In this document: positions 13,315-24,511 of the stretch, piece after piece
Numbering within the stretch: the stretch's first letter is position 1
How the letters are laid out: every line of letters starts with the position of its first letter
DNA from: Paraphaeosphaeria minitans
Lineage: Eukaryota > Ascomycota > Dothideomycetes > Pleosporales > Didymosphaeriaceae
Direction of reading: 5' to 3'
Assembly: GCA_015832175.1 (NCBI GenBank)
Contig: WJXW01000012.1
Coordinates: forward strand, 1,322,001-1,386,000
Length of the DNA: 64,000 nucleotides
Notes under the pieces: generated by a model
What the model saw: only the letters and a program-made list of their open reading frames with translations
Told to the model about the DNA's origin: nothing
The model's database searches: none
Translations under genes and position numbers: made by a program

Positions 13315-13770
13315 TGTTAAATCTAAGAGGGTAGCTAGTCCTAAAAGGTTAAAGTTAGTTCTTAGGCAGGAGTACTTATAGAAGGTAAAAGGTCTTATTA
13401 ATATAATAGTATCTTACAAAGTGTAATATGTTAATAATTTAGTCTACTAGAATCTAAATAATAGATTAATAAACAGATTAAATATAAGTATAAAAAGCTT
13501 ATTCTTATATTCCTATATACTAAGTAATCCCACACATCCCAGAATCCTGTACGTCCCAGAATCCCATGCGTCCCAGAATCCTATACGTCCTAGAATCCTG
13601 TGCAGGCGAGTCCCACGTGTCCCAGAGTTCCTGTACGGGCGAGGCCCGTGCGGTCCTTAGGACCCTTAGGACCCGTGACCTATTACCTAACTACTTAGTC
13701 AGCTAACTCCAGCAAACCAGTAGTCTAATAAGCTCGTGCCCCGCTGCTTACGCGCGGCCAGATCCTAACA
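13315..13770 (-). repeat. LTR of element C (5' LTR in element sense)
   Basis: This 456-bp LTR is equal in length to 7054-7509. It begins TGTTAAATCT and ends GATCCTAACA, so it keeps the CA terminus that the partner has lost. It carries the same 17-bp repeats. Differences from its partner are almost all C/T or G/A; one clear transversion occurs in the shared inner part. Confidence 0.88.
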
Positions 13771-14515
13771 ACGCGCTATACGCAGCGCTTTAAATATAGT
13801 ATTCTATTCTTTATACGCCTCTAATATTTACGCCTCTAACTTCTTTTTTTTAGACACTAACTGTAAGAACTTATTTTAAGTAATAGTTATATTACACTTT
13901 AATTCTTATTTCTAACACTTACTACACTTTCTTAAGCTAATATAGACTTTATACACATAAGAATGTGCCTTATAAAAAAAATACTTAGATACTATAATAG
14001 CACTAAAATTCTTAATAGTAAAGATAAAGTTATAATAACGCTTTATACTATTGCGATTAGCAGGCATAATTCTTTAGGACAAAGAATAGAAAGGGAGGGG
14101 ATAATATTATAAACTAAATAGTAATATAGGAGTTAGGCGCTTATAAAGGTATAATAAAGTAATAATACAGTTACAGACATAATAAAGAAATACTAAGAGG
14201 CTTAGATTAGATTATGTAATACGCTTAGCTGCTTAGGAGCCCTAAGTAGCTAAGTAGATTATATAATACGCTTAGTTGCTTAGGAGCACTAAGTAGTAGA
14301 GCAGCCTTAATATATAGAAACGTAAGGATAGACCTCTATACTTATGTTTAATCTATTTATTAATTTATTATTTAGATTCTAGTAGACTAAATTGTTAACT
14401 TATTACACTTTGTTAAGATACTAATATATTAACAAGACTTTCTACCTTCTGTAAGTACTCCTGCCTAAGAACTAATCTTAACCCTTTAGGACTAGCTACC
14501 CTCTTAGATTTAACA
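13771..14515 (+). mobile_element. Gypsy element B, right segment with 3' LTR
   Basis: Element B continues here after the insertion of C. About 13771-14104 matches the region between chromodomain and polypurine tract of A and E, and so holds the first half of B's antisense ORF (minus strand, ATG near 14070, continuing at 7053). The polypurine tract ends at 14104. The 3' LTR is 14105-14515 (411 bp), type 2, ending TTAGATTTAACA. Confidence 0.85.
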
Positions 14516-15465
14516 AACTTTATATTAGCTAAGGCACGCTATTACTCTAACTCTAGGCTATTAGTGCTATAGTACTTACAGAAATCTAGCTAACAATTAT
14601 TAGACTTACGCTTATTTCCTATACATAATATAGTGTTACTTACGTTTAATAGTAGCGTGTCTCCTTATTATTAAGGGCGTAAGGGATTATCTAACTTAGT
14701 GCTTAACTTACTGTTAGATAGGCTACTTAAGAAGTTATTAGAGCTATTAGAAAGATTATCTCTAGCGTGTTACTAAGAATAACGCTTTTTCTTCTAATAA
14801 CGTAGCTTACCCTACTTAGCTTTCTTTTCTAAATAGGCGCGTTACAATTCTTCTAACTAACTAGTATATAGTAACTTATACTTATTCTTACGCGTACTAA
14901 CTTTCTCTTTACACTTTAGTGCCTATTATAACTACTCCTCAATTATGTTATTCTTAGAGCGTAGGCGCTTAACTAGAGCCTTTATATTACTTAACTTCTA
15001 GTTAAGTGTCTTCTATAGCTATTACTATTACTTATAGGCCTTATCACGTTATCTACGTACGCTATTACAGGCTATAAGCGTAGAGCTTATTTTAATCTAT
15101 ACGCTCTAAAGCTTAATAGCTACTATATTAAGATCCTGTTTAATATATTAGTTGCGTATAAGATACTTAGTAACTATAGTGTACTATTTATAAGGGTGCT
15201 CCTAGACTATAGCTCTAAACGCGCTAAGACTATTAACTAAAGAGAATAACATTATTCTTCTTAAGTTTATTATTATTATTAATATATATAAGGACTAAGT
15301 GCTTACACTTAACTTCCTTATTATCCTCTTTAGCTATCTACACGCTAATAAATAATAACACCTAGGCCTTTACCGCCTTAACCTAAGCTTTAGAGAGACG
15401 TTATAAGATTATATAAGATTATAAACGTATATAGGCCTTTATGTATAGCCTAATCTATTATTAGG
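14516..15465. other. unassigned AT-rich degenerate repeat
   Basis: No reading frame survives here and I could not match it to the Gypsy or Copia parts of this window. It carries the same TpA excess. Read on the minus strand there are hints of a long Lys/Leu-rich protein, which could be a degraded transposase, but no catalytic motif is recognisable. The sequence continues beyond the solo LTR at 15466-15922. Confidence 0.4.
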
Positions 15466-15922
15466 TGTTAAATCCAAGAGGGTAGCTAGTCCTAAAGGGT
15501 TAAGGTTGGTTCTTAGGCAGGAGTACTTATAAAAGGTAGAAGGTCTTATTAATACGTTAGTATCTTAACAAAGTGTAATAAGTTAACAATTTAGTCTACT
15601 ACAATCTAAATAATAGATTAATAAACAGATTAAATATAAGTATAAAAAGCTTATTCTTACGTTCTTATATACTAAGTAGTCCCACACGTCCTAGAATCCT
15701 ATATGTCCTAGAGTCCTATATGTCCCAGAGTCCTATACGTCCTAGAGTCCCGTGCGGGCAAGTCCTACGCGTCCTAGAGTTCCTGTATAGGCGAGGCCCG
15801 TGCGGTCCTTAGGACCCTTAGGACCTATAACCTATTATCTAACTGCTTAGTCAGCTAACTCTGGCGGACTAGTGGTCTAATAAGCTCGCGCCCCACTGCT
15901 CGCGCGCGGCTGGATCCTAACA
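15466..15922 (-). mobile_element. solo Gypsy LTR (type 1), TSD TTAGG
   Basis: This 457-bp LTR is of the element C type, from TGTTAAATCC to GATCCTAACA, with the 17-bp repeats. It is flanked by a perfect duplication TTAGG at 15461-15465 and 15923-15927 with no internal region, so it is a solo LTR left by recombination between two LTRs. Both TG and CA termini are intact. Confidence 0.9.
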
Positions 15923-16898
15923 TTAGGCGCGACAACTAACAATGCATATACTAGAATATAGTTTTAGTGTTATTATTATTTTCGTGGTCTACGTTGCGGG
16001 GTAGTAATAGGTATGTAATAAAGTCTAGTAAGGACTTATAGGGCACCTTACTAGCTGCAGTAGTAGATTTCTAAATAGAGTAGTTAACTCTAAACATACT
16101 AAGGCCTCTACTAACCTTATAGGAACTAGTAGTAGCGCTTAATAGGCGTTTATAGGCTAGTAGGTGAAAAAATACCTTTAGTGTAGGGGCTTTAGCGCGT
16201 TGTGTAATAGTGTAATTAAGCAAGTTATTAAAGTTATTATTATTACTATTCGCCTTCTATACTATAGAGGTGTTATTACCTTAGATTATTAATTAAGTAA
16301 CTTATTATAATAGCGCGTTACTATACTAAGTTAGGAGCGAGGGCTGTTATAATAATATACTATACGTGTTACTTTCTTTAGCTAGGTCCTGTTGTTAATT
16401 ATTAAGCGCTTTCTAGCGCTCTTTAGCTAATCTAGCTATTATAGTATATAGGAAGCCTAATTAGGCCTATAGTGCTAGTAATCCTTAGTGTATAGGGTGT
16501 GTATACTGTGTATATAAACTAGTTACGCAAGTAAGCTCTAACTATAGAGAACTTACGTAATTAGTCTTCTTAGTGTGTTAGGTGTGTATACTATACACAT
16601 AAACTAGTCCCGTAAGTAAGCTCTAACTATAGAGAACTTACATAATTAGTCGCCTTTATCTAAAGTAGTTACAGGAACTATAGTTTATATTATAGGCGGC
16701 ATAGAGGCTTATTGTTAATTAATTATATTAAATAAAAACTATACTTAGGAACCTAGATACTTAGGTGTACACGCGTAGAGATCTGGCGCGTAAGGGCGTA
16801 AGTCTAATATAGGACTAGCGCGCTGAAGTTGGCCTAATAAGCGAGAACTTTATTTAATTACTCCAGCCTTGCGCCCAGCTCCATAACAATACCTCTAG
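15923..16898. other. unassigned AT-rich repeat with paired hairpins
   Basis: This continues the sequence left of the solo LTR. No protein frame is recognised. It contains two near-identical units with long hairpins (16496-16566 and 16581-16651), listed separately. The stretch just before 16890 ends GCCCAGCTCCATAACA, which resembles the end of the 212-bp LTR at 2145-2356, so another LTR of that family may end here; this is a weak inference. Confidence 0.4.
16496..16651. repeat. two direct repeats each forming a ~48-bp palindrome
   Basis: Two units of about 70 bp, 85 bp apart, each start GGTGTGTATACT. Each contains an imperfect palindrome running from ACTAGT through GTAAGCTCTAACTATAGAG to ATTAGT (16518-16565 and 16603-16650). 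The core GTAAG-CTCTA/TAGAG-CTTAC is identical in both copies, while the flanks differ by a few bases. They could be ends of small inverted-repeat transposons. Confidence 0.6.
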
Positions 16899-17315
16899 TA
16901 ATAGAATAGCCATATCCTAGCTATTTAAACTACAAAAAACTGTTACCCTAAGTAGCGTAGAAGCTGAATATATGGCTTTAAAAGAAGCTACTAAAGAGTC
17001 TTTATACCTAAATACTTTTATAAAGAAACTATTTAGTTTCCTAGCTTTAAAGAAGTATTATAAATTAACCCCTTAAGCACTATAGAAAGTAATAGCCAAT
17101 TTGCTTTAGATCTAGCCAAAAACCCTATTTACTATACTAGAACTAAGTATATAGATATTTCCTATTACTTCCTAAGACAAAACGTGCTAGAGAACAAGAT
17201 TAAACTAGTTTATATTAATACTAGTATTCTTCTAGCTAATATTCTTACAAAGGCTATAAGTAAGCCTAAACTAGAAGCTTTTTATAAAGCTATAGGTTTA
17301 AACAAAACCTAAAGA
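16899..17315 (+). pseudogene. Ty1/Copia RNase H fragment
   Basis: One plus frame gives the Copia RNase H landmarks with few stops: KTVTLSSVEAEYMALKEAT at about 16935-16995, then ARNase-H-end motifs RTKYIDISYYFLRQ at about 17137-17180 and LLANILTKAISKPKLE at about 17225-17275. These match the conserved LSS-EAEY-AL, TKHIDI-YHF and ADILTK motifs of Ty1/Copia pol. Upstream pol domains were not found in the window. The downstream flank runs into tandem repeats and was later split by element D. Confidence 0.8.
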
Positions 17316-17552
17316 AAAAATAAAGCTAAAAAATGCTCTAAATTATTTTAAAGGGACTAGGCTAAAAAAATCTGTTTAATCGCTATAATATTTAAAAAAG
17401 GGATATTTATTACCCTAGAAACCTATTAAAGGTTAAGAGAGTATATAAGGAATACGTAACCTTTAAAGGTTCCTAGAGTTACCTTTTCTATATTCTAGAA
17501 CTTTCTATAATGACGTTATAATAACGTTATAGCCCTATGGATACTAGGTAAC

Positions 17553-18021
17553 TGTTAAATCCAAAAGGGTAGCTAGTCCTAAAGGGTTAAGGTTGGTTCT
17601 TAGGCAGGAGTACTTATAGAAGGTAAAAGGTCTTATTAATATAATAGTATCTTATAAAGTGTAACAAGTTAACAATTTAGTCTACTAGAATCTAAATAAT
17701 AGATTAATAAACAAATTAAATATAAGTATAGAGAGTCTATCCTTGCGTTCTTATATACTAAGCAAAGTCCGCTCTATAGAGAGCGCTCTGTAGAGAGCAG
17801 TTACATATATTATACTCTAGTATAGAGTAATTAAGCGCTCTGTAGAGAGTAGTTACATATATTATACTCTAGTACAGAGTAATTAAGCGCTCTGTAGAGA
17901 GTAGTTATATAACTCCTTTATTTAAGACGTAGCTAGCCTTAAATCCCCGCTTAATCTTTACTACGCGCCTACTAGGTATAAAACTAGCTTCCTACTATTA
18001 TATAGATTTTAGATCCTAACA
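17553..18021 (-). repeat. LTR of element D (U3 type 3, two 52-bp units)
   Basis: This 469-bp LTR shares its first ~215 bp with the other Gypsy LTRs. Its U3 is built from tandem 52-bp units starting GCGCTCTGTAGAGAGYAGTTA, with a palindromic core CTCTGTAGAGAG. It has two units plus a partial one; the partner LTR has one fewer. A reverse-complemented polypurine tract follows at 18022. Confidence 0.88.
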
Positions 18022-18131
18022 TTATCCCTTTCCTTTTACAGATTTGTCCTAAATTACATATTTAGATCTTAGCTATTATTACGTAAGCTGTTCTACTAAC
18101 CCTGCTTACTATAAGTACGTCTATTAGCATT

Positions 18132-18602
18132 ATGCCTAGTAACTCTACTATTTAAAAACATTAATTGTATTACAAGATCTAAGAAGCTAATATTATTATA
18201 GAGAACTCTTACATTAACTACAGTTTTAAAGGTTCTATTTACTATATTATACTAGATTTAGGTTTAAAGTGTTCTAAATGTATTTACTTAGGTTGTCCTT
18301 ATATAAATATAAGCTAGTTATCGCTAGATAAGACTTACAAGGAGTATAAAAAAAAAGTTAAAGAGGATAAAAAGGTGTTATTTCTCCTAATAGTGTAGTT
18401 ATTACAAAATAAAAAGATACTAGCTTAGGCTAAAGAGCGTGCTTATAAGAAAACGTTATATCTAGCTGCGGAAATAACTATAGATAGTAAGGACATAAAT
18501 GTAAATACTATTAATTATCCTACTGCTACAGCAACTGTTAGTTACTCTACAGTAATATAGTTAACGCTTAATATAGTAGATACCATAGCGTTAGTACTAT
18601 AA
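18132..18602 (+). pseudogene. antisense Cys-motif/coiled-coil ORF of element D
   Basis: This is the clearest antisense frame: 157 codons from ATG (18132) to TAA (18602), opposite to pol and between chromodomain and LTR. It begins MPSNST, then has CSKC at about residues 66-69, with the next conserved Cys shortly after (GCPY, the other position now Tyr). A Lys/Glu-rich helix follows (SLDKTYKEYKKKVKEDKKV), with QNKKILA and a Thr/Ser-rich tail (PTATATVSYST). The seven or so internal stops are all TAA or TAG, as expected from RIP of Gln, Arg or Trp codons. It resembles the small antisense frames of the other elements in plan but is a distinct variant. Confidence 0.6.
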
Positions 18603-21600
18603 TCCTCCTAGGTATATTCGTGTTTCTAATAGAATTCCTTAATCTTTTACTAATAGTTTCCTAGATTATTTTTTAGTTCCTAGGTGTTTTCGCTATGTGG
18701 GTAACCTTTCTACTTAACAAGGTACATATTATTATGCTAATTATATTCTAGAATTCTTTTAACCTTAAATTTATTTTCTTCCTTAGTCTAGTAGTAAAAG
18801 GTGGTTCTAACTAGTGTATTAGGATCTGCTAGTTCCAGTAGTAATACGTAGAATACTAGGTGTATGTTTGCATCTAGTAGTAGTTCCAACTTATAGTTCA
18901 CTAGTAATATTTACTTAGAAATGTAAAATAGTCTAACCTTAATATAATCTAGTTTCTTATGTTTTTTCTTCTAAGTTTAAAGGTTCTTTATAAGTAGATA
19001 TACTTTATCCCCTTTCTTTAGCTAAGGTGCTATTTTTTGTTTTCTATTTTAATATAAAATTAATTACTGCTAAGCTTTCTTAAGATTCTCTTAGAGTTAT
19101 TAGTGTATTTTTTTTATATTTTCTACTATATCTATAGCTTCTTTTACTTTAATTATTGTAGGAAATTGTTAGTTAAAGAGATGTAAGTGTCTTCTATAGT
19201 TTACATAGAATAGTGTATGTCCTAATACTACTAATACTTTGTTATTATAGGCTAACTATACTATAGATAGTAATAAAACCTAGTTATTCTTCTAACTGTT
19301 ATAGTAGATACGTAGGTACATTTCTATAGTTTAGTTTATACGTTCTATCTATCTATCTATTTATAGATAGTAAGCTATTAATAGCTTTTATTTTATTCTT
19401 AGTAGTGCTATAAGTGTTATCTAATAATTTAACGTAAAGAGCTTATCTCTATTACTAATAATTATTTTTAGGATTCTATAGTGTCTAATTAGTTAGTCTA
19501 TAATAAAAAAAGCAAGTTCCTTTGCCGTTATTCTTTTAAGATATAGAATAAGCTTAATATACTTAGTTAGTTAGTAGACTATTACTAGTATACTGTTGTA
19601 TTTAATTCCTATTATTAGATCCTTAGAGTTTAGAATTCCTATAACAAAATCTATAGCAATATCTTCCTATAGTGCTGTTAGTATTCTAATTGCTTACATC
19701 TCTCTATATTTAAGATATATGCTGTGTTTATTTCTCTAGTATTCTATATATTTATAGATATAAGTTATTATAGCTTCCTTAATTCCTTTAAAGGTATAAT
19801 TCCTTTAGATAAGTTCTATTATTTTTATAATGCCTAGGTGTCTATATATAGGGTTGTCGTAGTATTGTTAGATAATCTTAGTCTATAGATATTCTAGAAC
19901 TTCTTAGTTAATTACTAAAAGTTAATTTAGTTTTACTATTAGTTCTAGAGATCTATCTTTAGCTTTGCGAAGGATTGCAGAGAAAGTTTTTACCTTTTCT
20001 TTTACTAGATTACTTTATTAGCTAAGAGCGTCTACTCTGCTATTTTTTTTTCTAGCTATATAGATAATTTTAAACTTATACTACCTAGTAGTCTATAACT
20101 ATCTTTATTGTTATAGCGTAAGTTCTTTTATTATTATAAACCTTAGAAGGTTCTTATAATTTATATAGATTTCTAGCGTTAAGTAACTAAGCGTATAAAT
20201 CCTCTAGTGCTTTAAGGCTTTAATAATAGCGTAGAGTTCCTTATTATATACGTTATATTGTGTTTCAGCGTTATTAAATTTACATAAGTAATAGGTAATT
20301 AGGTGCTATTTACTATTATGCTCTTATTTAGCATAGGCGCCTAGCGTAAGATCGCTAGCGTCTATTTTAAAGCGTAGTAGTTCATCGCTTCTAAAATAAA
20401 TAAAAATAGGTTCTATAATACATACTATTTTAAGGAATTAGAATAACATTTCGCACTTATCTATCTATTTAAAGGGTACGTCCTTCTTTATAAGATTTAT
20501 TAAAGGTATTATAACCTTTACGTAATTTTAGATAAATTGTTAATTAAATCCATAAAATCCTAAGAATTCTTAGATATTTTTAGCTGTCTTTAGTATTAGC
20601 TAGTTCTTAATATATTTAACTTTACTTAGTACTATCTTAATTCCTTCTATAGTAATAATGTGTCCTAGGAATTTAAGTTATTTAACGTTAAACTTACATT
20701 TCTTAAGTTTAATGCGAAGGTATATGTTGTCTAGTGCTTCTAGTACTATCTATACATACTTAGTGTAGTCTAATTTGTTTTTAGAAAAGACAAGAATATC
20801 GTCTATATACGCGATAATAAATATATCCAGATATTTATAGAGTACGTTGTTAATAAGTGCTATAAAAGCTGCTAGTGTGTTTATAAGTCTAAAAGGCATA
20901 ACCTTATATTTAAATAGTCTATAGTGTAATTAAAACACTAATCTCTATTCTTTATTCTTCTTAATTCTTATAAGGTGGTAACTGTCTCTTAGATCTATTA
21001 TTATAAATATCTTAGCTTAAGATAGTTAATCTTATAACTCTATAATATTTAGTAGTAAATATTAGTTCTTTATTATTATATTATTAAGCTGTTAGTAGTT
21101 AACGTACAGTCTATCTAATCCATCCTTTTTCTTAACAAATATAAAAGGGCTTACTACTAGTAACTTTAATAGTTATATATATCCTTTCTTAAAGTTTATC
21201 TTAATAAAATTACGTTCTTTAAGGAGTTCTTCTCCTATCTTACTATATAGTAGTCTAAAGAGTACTGTCTTCCTTTCTTCCAGGTCTATCGTAAGATCCT
21301 AGGGTTAATATTCTAGTAGGTTTGCTTTTTCTTCCTTTTCTATAAATATATGTGTCTATTTCCTATACTCTCTTAGTAAGGTAAAGGGTGTACTATTATT
21401 CTCCTTCTTACACTTCTTAATCTAGTAGTTCCTACTAGCGTCTACTAAGGTGTGCTTCTGTTTTTTAACTATCTATTACAGTATTATATTGTTAATAACT
21501 CCCTTATCTACTATTATTTTTAGTTAATGCGTAGGCTTTACTTATAATACATAATTATAGCGTTTAAACAATATTTTTTTTATACTCTAGTTAATCTATA

Positions 21601-23822
21601 AGTTGTATATTATTAACTAAAGTAATCCTAAGACTAACTTATATCTAGATTATAGTAAGATATCTAAGGTAAGTTTCTCTTTATATCCTTAGACTATTAT
21701 TATAGTAGTAACCTCCTAGTATATCTAAGGTGTCTTAGGCATTAGGGATCTATTTACAATATAGATAATATAGAGTACGTCTTTCTCTAATATTCTAAGT
21801 CCTACTTATCTTACTATTTAATAAGATATAAAGTTCCTTTCTACTCCTAAGTCTATAAGAGCTTAAGCTTATATTCCTTTAAGCTATACTAGTAGCTTAA
21901 CTAATACTATACTTACTATAGCATCTAATTTAATAAAGACGTTTTCTTGTCTAAGTTTAGGCCTAAAAAAGACATCTATTTATATAAGTTATAGTTAAGT
22001 TCTAGTGCCTAGTATACGTTTCTAAGCATCTACTTCTATTATTATTCTTAAGTACGTAGCTTATATAGATTGTCTTCTTCTTTTTCCTATAAGAATATTC
22101 TTCTGTTTTTCCTCTTATAGTTTTTACTATTCCTATATACTAGTTAAATTAGTAGCTCTATTATTACTTTTTACGTAGGGTAGTTTACAAAGCTATCTAA
22201 ATGTTTGGCTATATAGTAGTATTTACAGTCTTAGTTTAAACACGTGTACTAGTATAGTTATATACAGTCTCTATTAATAAGCATATTATAGCATTTGTTA
22301 CCTTTTAGCGTAAAGTAAAAAAAGTATTTTATTTATTATTTATCCTAGAGGTGTTCGTTATAAGCTATAATAGAGTAGTCTATCTATATTTATCTGCAGC
22401 GCAGTTTTCTTCTAGGTTATTTCTTATTTTTCTTTTTCTCTACCTTATATTGTGCGCATGTTGGTTCTTTATAATACGTCTACATACAGAATTAGTGTAT
22501 AGGATTTTAGTGGTCTAGGTAGTACTTTAGTATATAGTCTAACTTCTTATTTTTATAAGGTTGTATTCCTTTTAGTGCCTAGTAGGGTTCTATATAGTCC
22601 TAAACATTTAGTTTGTACTTAGGTAACATAGGGTTATCTTTTTCCCACCTACTTTATAAGTAAGAAGTAGGAGATCTTAGTATCTCTTCTATATCTTCTA
22701 TGTTATAGTATACGTTAGAGTTATCTTCTAGATCTTTATATAGTTATAAGTTAGGTAAATCTAATTACTCACTTTACTCTAGTGTAACGCGTTAGTAACT
22801 AAATAGCGTTATAATAACTTCCTATTCCTTATTAGGTTCTTAGTCCTTAATAGTTAGTATATTTAACTTAGTTTAATAGACTTTGTTCTTTAATCTATAG
22901 TTCCTAGCTATATAGCCTAGTTTACTATATATAAAGTATTTATAGGTCTTAGTTATTAGTTATTAACTTCTATTAGAGACGCGTTTATTAGGCTGCTTAG
23001 GGCCTATCCTTCCTCCTTTTCCTTTACTTAAGTAGTTAAACTAGACGTCTTCTATTAATTTATATCTCTAGTAGTTCCTTAGCTATTACTTTTATACAAT
23101 TCTAATAGGGTTCTTATAAACTACTTTTGCTAGTTATCTAAAGCTTATCGCCTTAGGGTTTTAGTAAAGCTCCTATTATAGTGAAAACTATTCTCTATTA
23201 ATCCTAATAGTTTCTTTATATAGTTCTTTAAGGTTAGTAATTCGCGCACTACTATATAAAAGTTCCTTATATAGTTTTTATTTAAGTCCTTATTTATACA
23301 TATCTTAGAGAGATTTATTATTCTAGTTAAACTATACAGCGTATCTATAAAACTTAGCTATATACTTAGCTACTAATTATTTCTAAATTATAGTCTAAAT
23401 TTTTACTTTTATAATAGAGTCCTTATTAGTAATTCTAAAGAGTTGTTTAAGGCATTTCTTAAAGTTATTATAATCTTTAATAATATTAACTATATTAGCA
23501 TAGTTATCTACGTAGTTATTATTATTATTGTTATAGTCTATTCCTAGGTACTTTTTAAGGTAGAGATAGATCTATAATCCTATATCTCCTTACATATATA
23601 TTACTATAAAAATAACCTTCTTTTTATCTTTAAGGGGTTTATCTAAGTTAAAGAAGTAGAGGTCTAACTAAAGAATCTAGATGTTAGTTTAAGATTATTT
23701 ACTAAAGTAGAGATTAGGTTTATACGCCTTACTACTATTCTTTATAGGAGTAATCTTAGCAGCACCTAAAGCTATAGAAGAGGTAGGAGTTTATAAAGTA
23801 CTTATATTAAGAGTGTTTAAGA

Positions 23823-24239
23823 TATTAAATCTAAGAGGGTAGCTAGTCCTAAAGGGTTAAAGTTAGTTCTTAGGCAGGAGTACTTATAGAAGGTAGAAGG
23901 TCTTATTAATATAATAGTATTTTGCGAAGTGTAATAAGTTAATAATTTAGTCTACTAGAATCTAAATAATAGATTAATAAATAGATTAAATATAAGTATA
24001 GAGAGTCTATTCTTACGTTCCTATATACTAAGTAAAGTCCACTCTGTAGGGAGCGCTCTGTAGAGAGCGGTTATATATATTATACTCTAGTACAGAGTAA
24101 TTAAGCGCTCTATAGGAAGCAGTCACATAACTTTTTTGTTTAAGGCGTAGCCAGCCTTAATTCCCTACTTAATCCTTACTACGCGCCCACTAGGTACAAA
24201 ACTGGCTTCCCGCCATTATGTGGATTTTAGATCCTAATA
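23823..24239 (-). repeat. LTR of element D (one 52-bp unit)
   Basis: This 417-bp LTR starts TATTAAATCT (TG changed to TA) and ends ATCCTAATA. The length difference from its partner (52 bp) equals one tandem U3 unit. The remaining differences are mostly transitions. Confidence 0.87.
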
Positions 24240-24511
24240 GTAACATTATAGGTGACGTTATAAGGTGACGTTATAGGTGACGTTATAGGTAACATTATAG
24301 ATAGTAGAGAATTACTAAGTAGAATATATAAGGAATAGGTAACCTTTAAAGGTTCCTAGAGTTACCTTTTCTATATTCTAGAACTTTCTATAATGACGTC
24401 ATAATAACGTCATAGCCCTATGGATACTAGGTAACGCTATAGGTGACGTTATAAGGTGACGTTATAGGTAACGTTATAGGAAACGTTATTAATAGTAGAG
24501 AATTACTAAGT
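24240..24511. repeat. ~191-bp tandem unit with TGACGTCA-type palindromes
   Basis: A unit beginning TATATAAGGAATA starts at 17442 and, once element D and one target copy are removed, recurs at 24325 with a period of about 191 bp. It holds short repeats of GTGACGTTATAGG and the pair ATGACGTCAT/AACGTCAT near 24391-24413. The unit probably belongs to the Copia element or its LTR. Confidence 0.6.

Larger units (their letters stand above)
7054..13770 (-). mobile_element. Gypsy element C, full length (6717 bp), nested in B
   Basis: This is a complete but degraded Ty3/Gypsy retrotransposon on the minus strand, bounded by two 456-bp LTRs (7054-7509 and 13315-13770). It is flanked by ACACG (7049-7053) and ACGCG (13771-13775), a 5-bp target duplication with one G-to-A change. 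Reading leftward on the minus strand: gag about 13300-11900, with a CCHC zinc knuckle near 12436-12380; protease about 11420-11290; reverse transcriptase about 10760-10000 (box Y-I-D-N); RNase H about 9890-9490; integrase about 9440-8560; chromodomain about 8300-8110; polypurine tract (rc) at 7510-7523. The longest open stretch is 73 codons, within the reverse transcriptase. LTR differences are nearly all transitions, as RIP predicts. It inserted into the antisense ORF region of element B. Confidence 0.92.
17553..24239 (-). mobile_element. Gypsy element D, full length (6687 bp), TSD GTAAC
   Basis: This is a complete, degraded Gypsy element on the minus strand between LTRs 17553-18021 and 23823-24239. 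It is flanked by a perfect GTAAC duplication (17548-17552 and 24240-24244). On the minus strand: gag about 23800-22500, zinc knuckle near 22945-22895, reverse transcriptase about 21250-20520 with an intact Y-I-D-D box at 20809-20798, RNase H about 20390-20030, integrase about 19930-19060, and chromodomain about 18790-18620. All frames carry TAA/TAG stops. It is inserted into a tandem repeat next to the Copia fragment. Confidence 0.92.

Noticed and set aside
14516..15465. pogo-type transposase
   Set aside because: The minus-strand translation gives only vague resemblance; no DDE or HTH motif can be placed.
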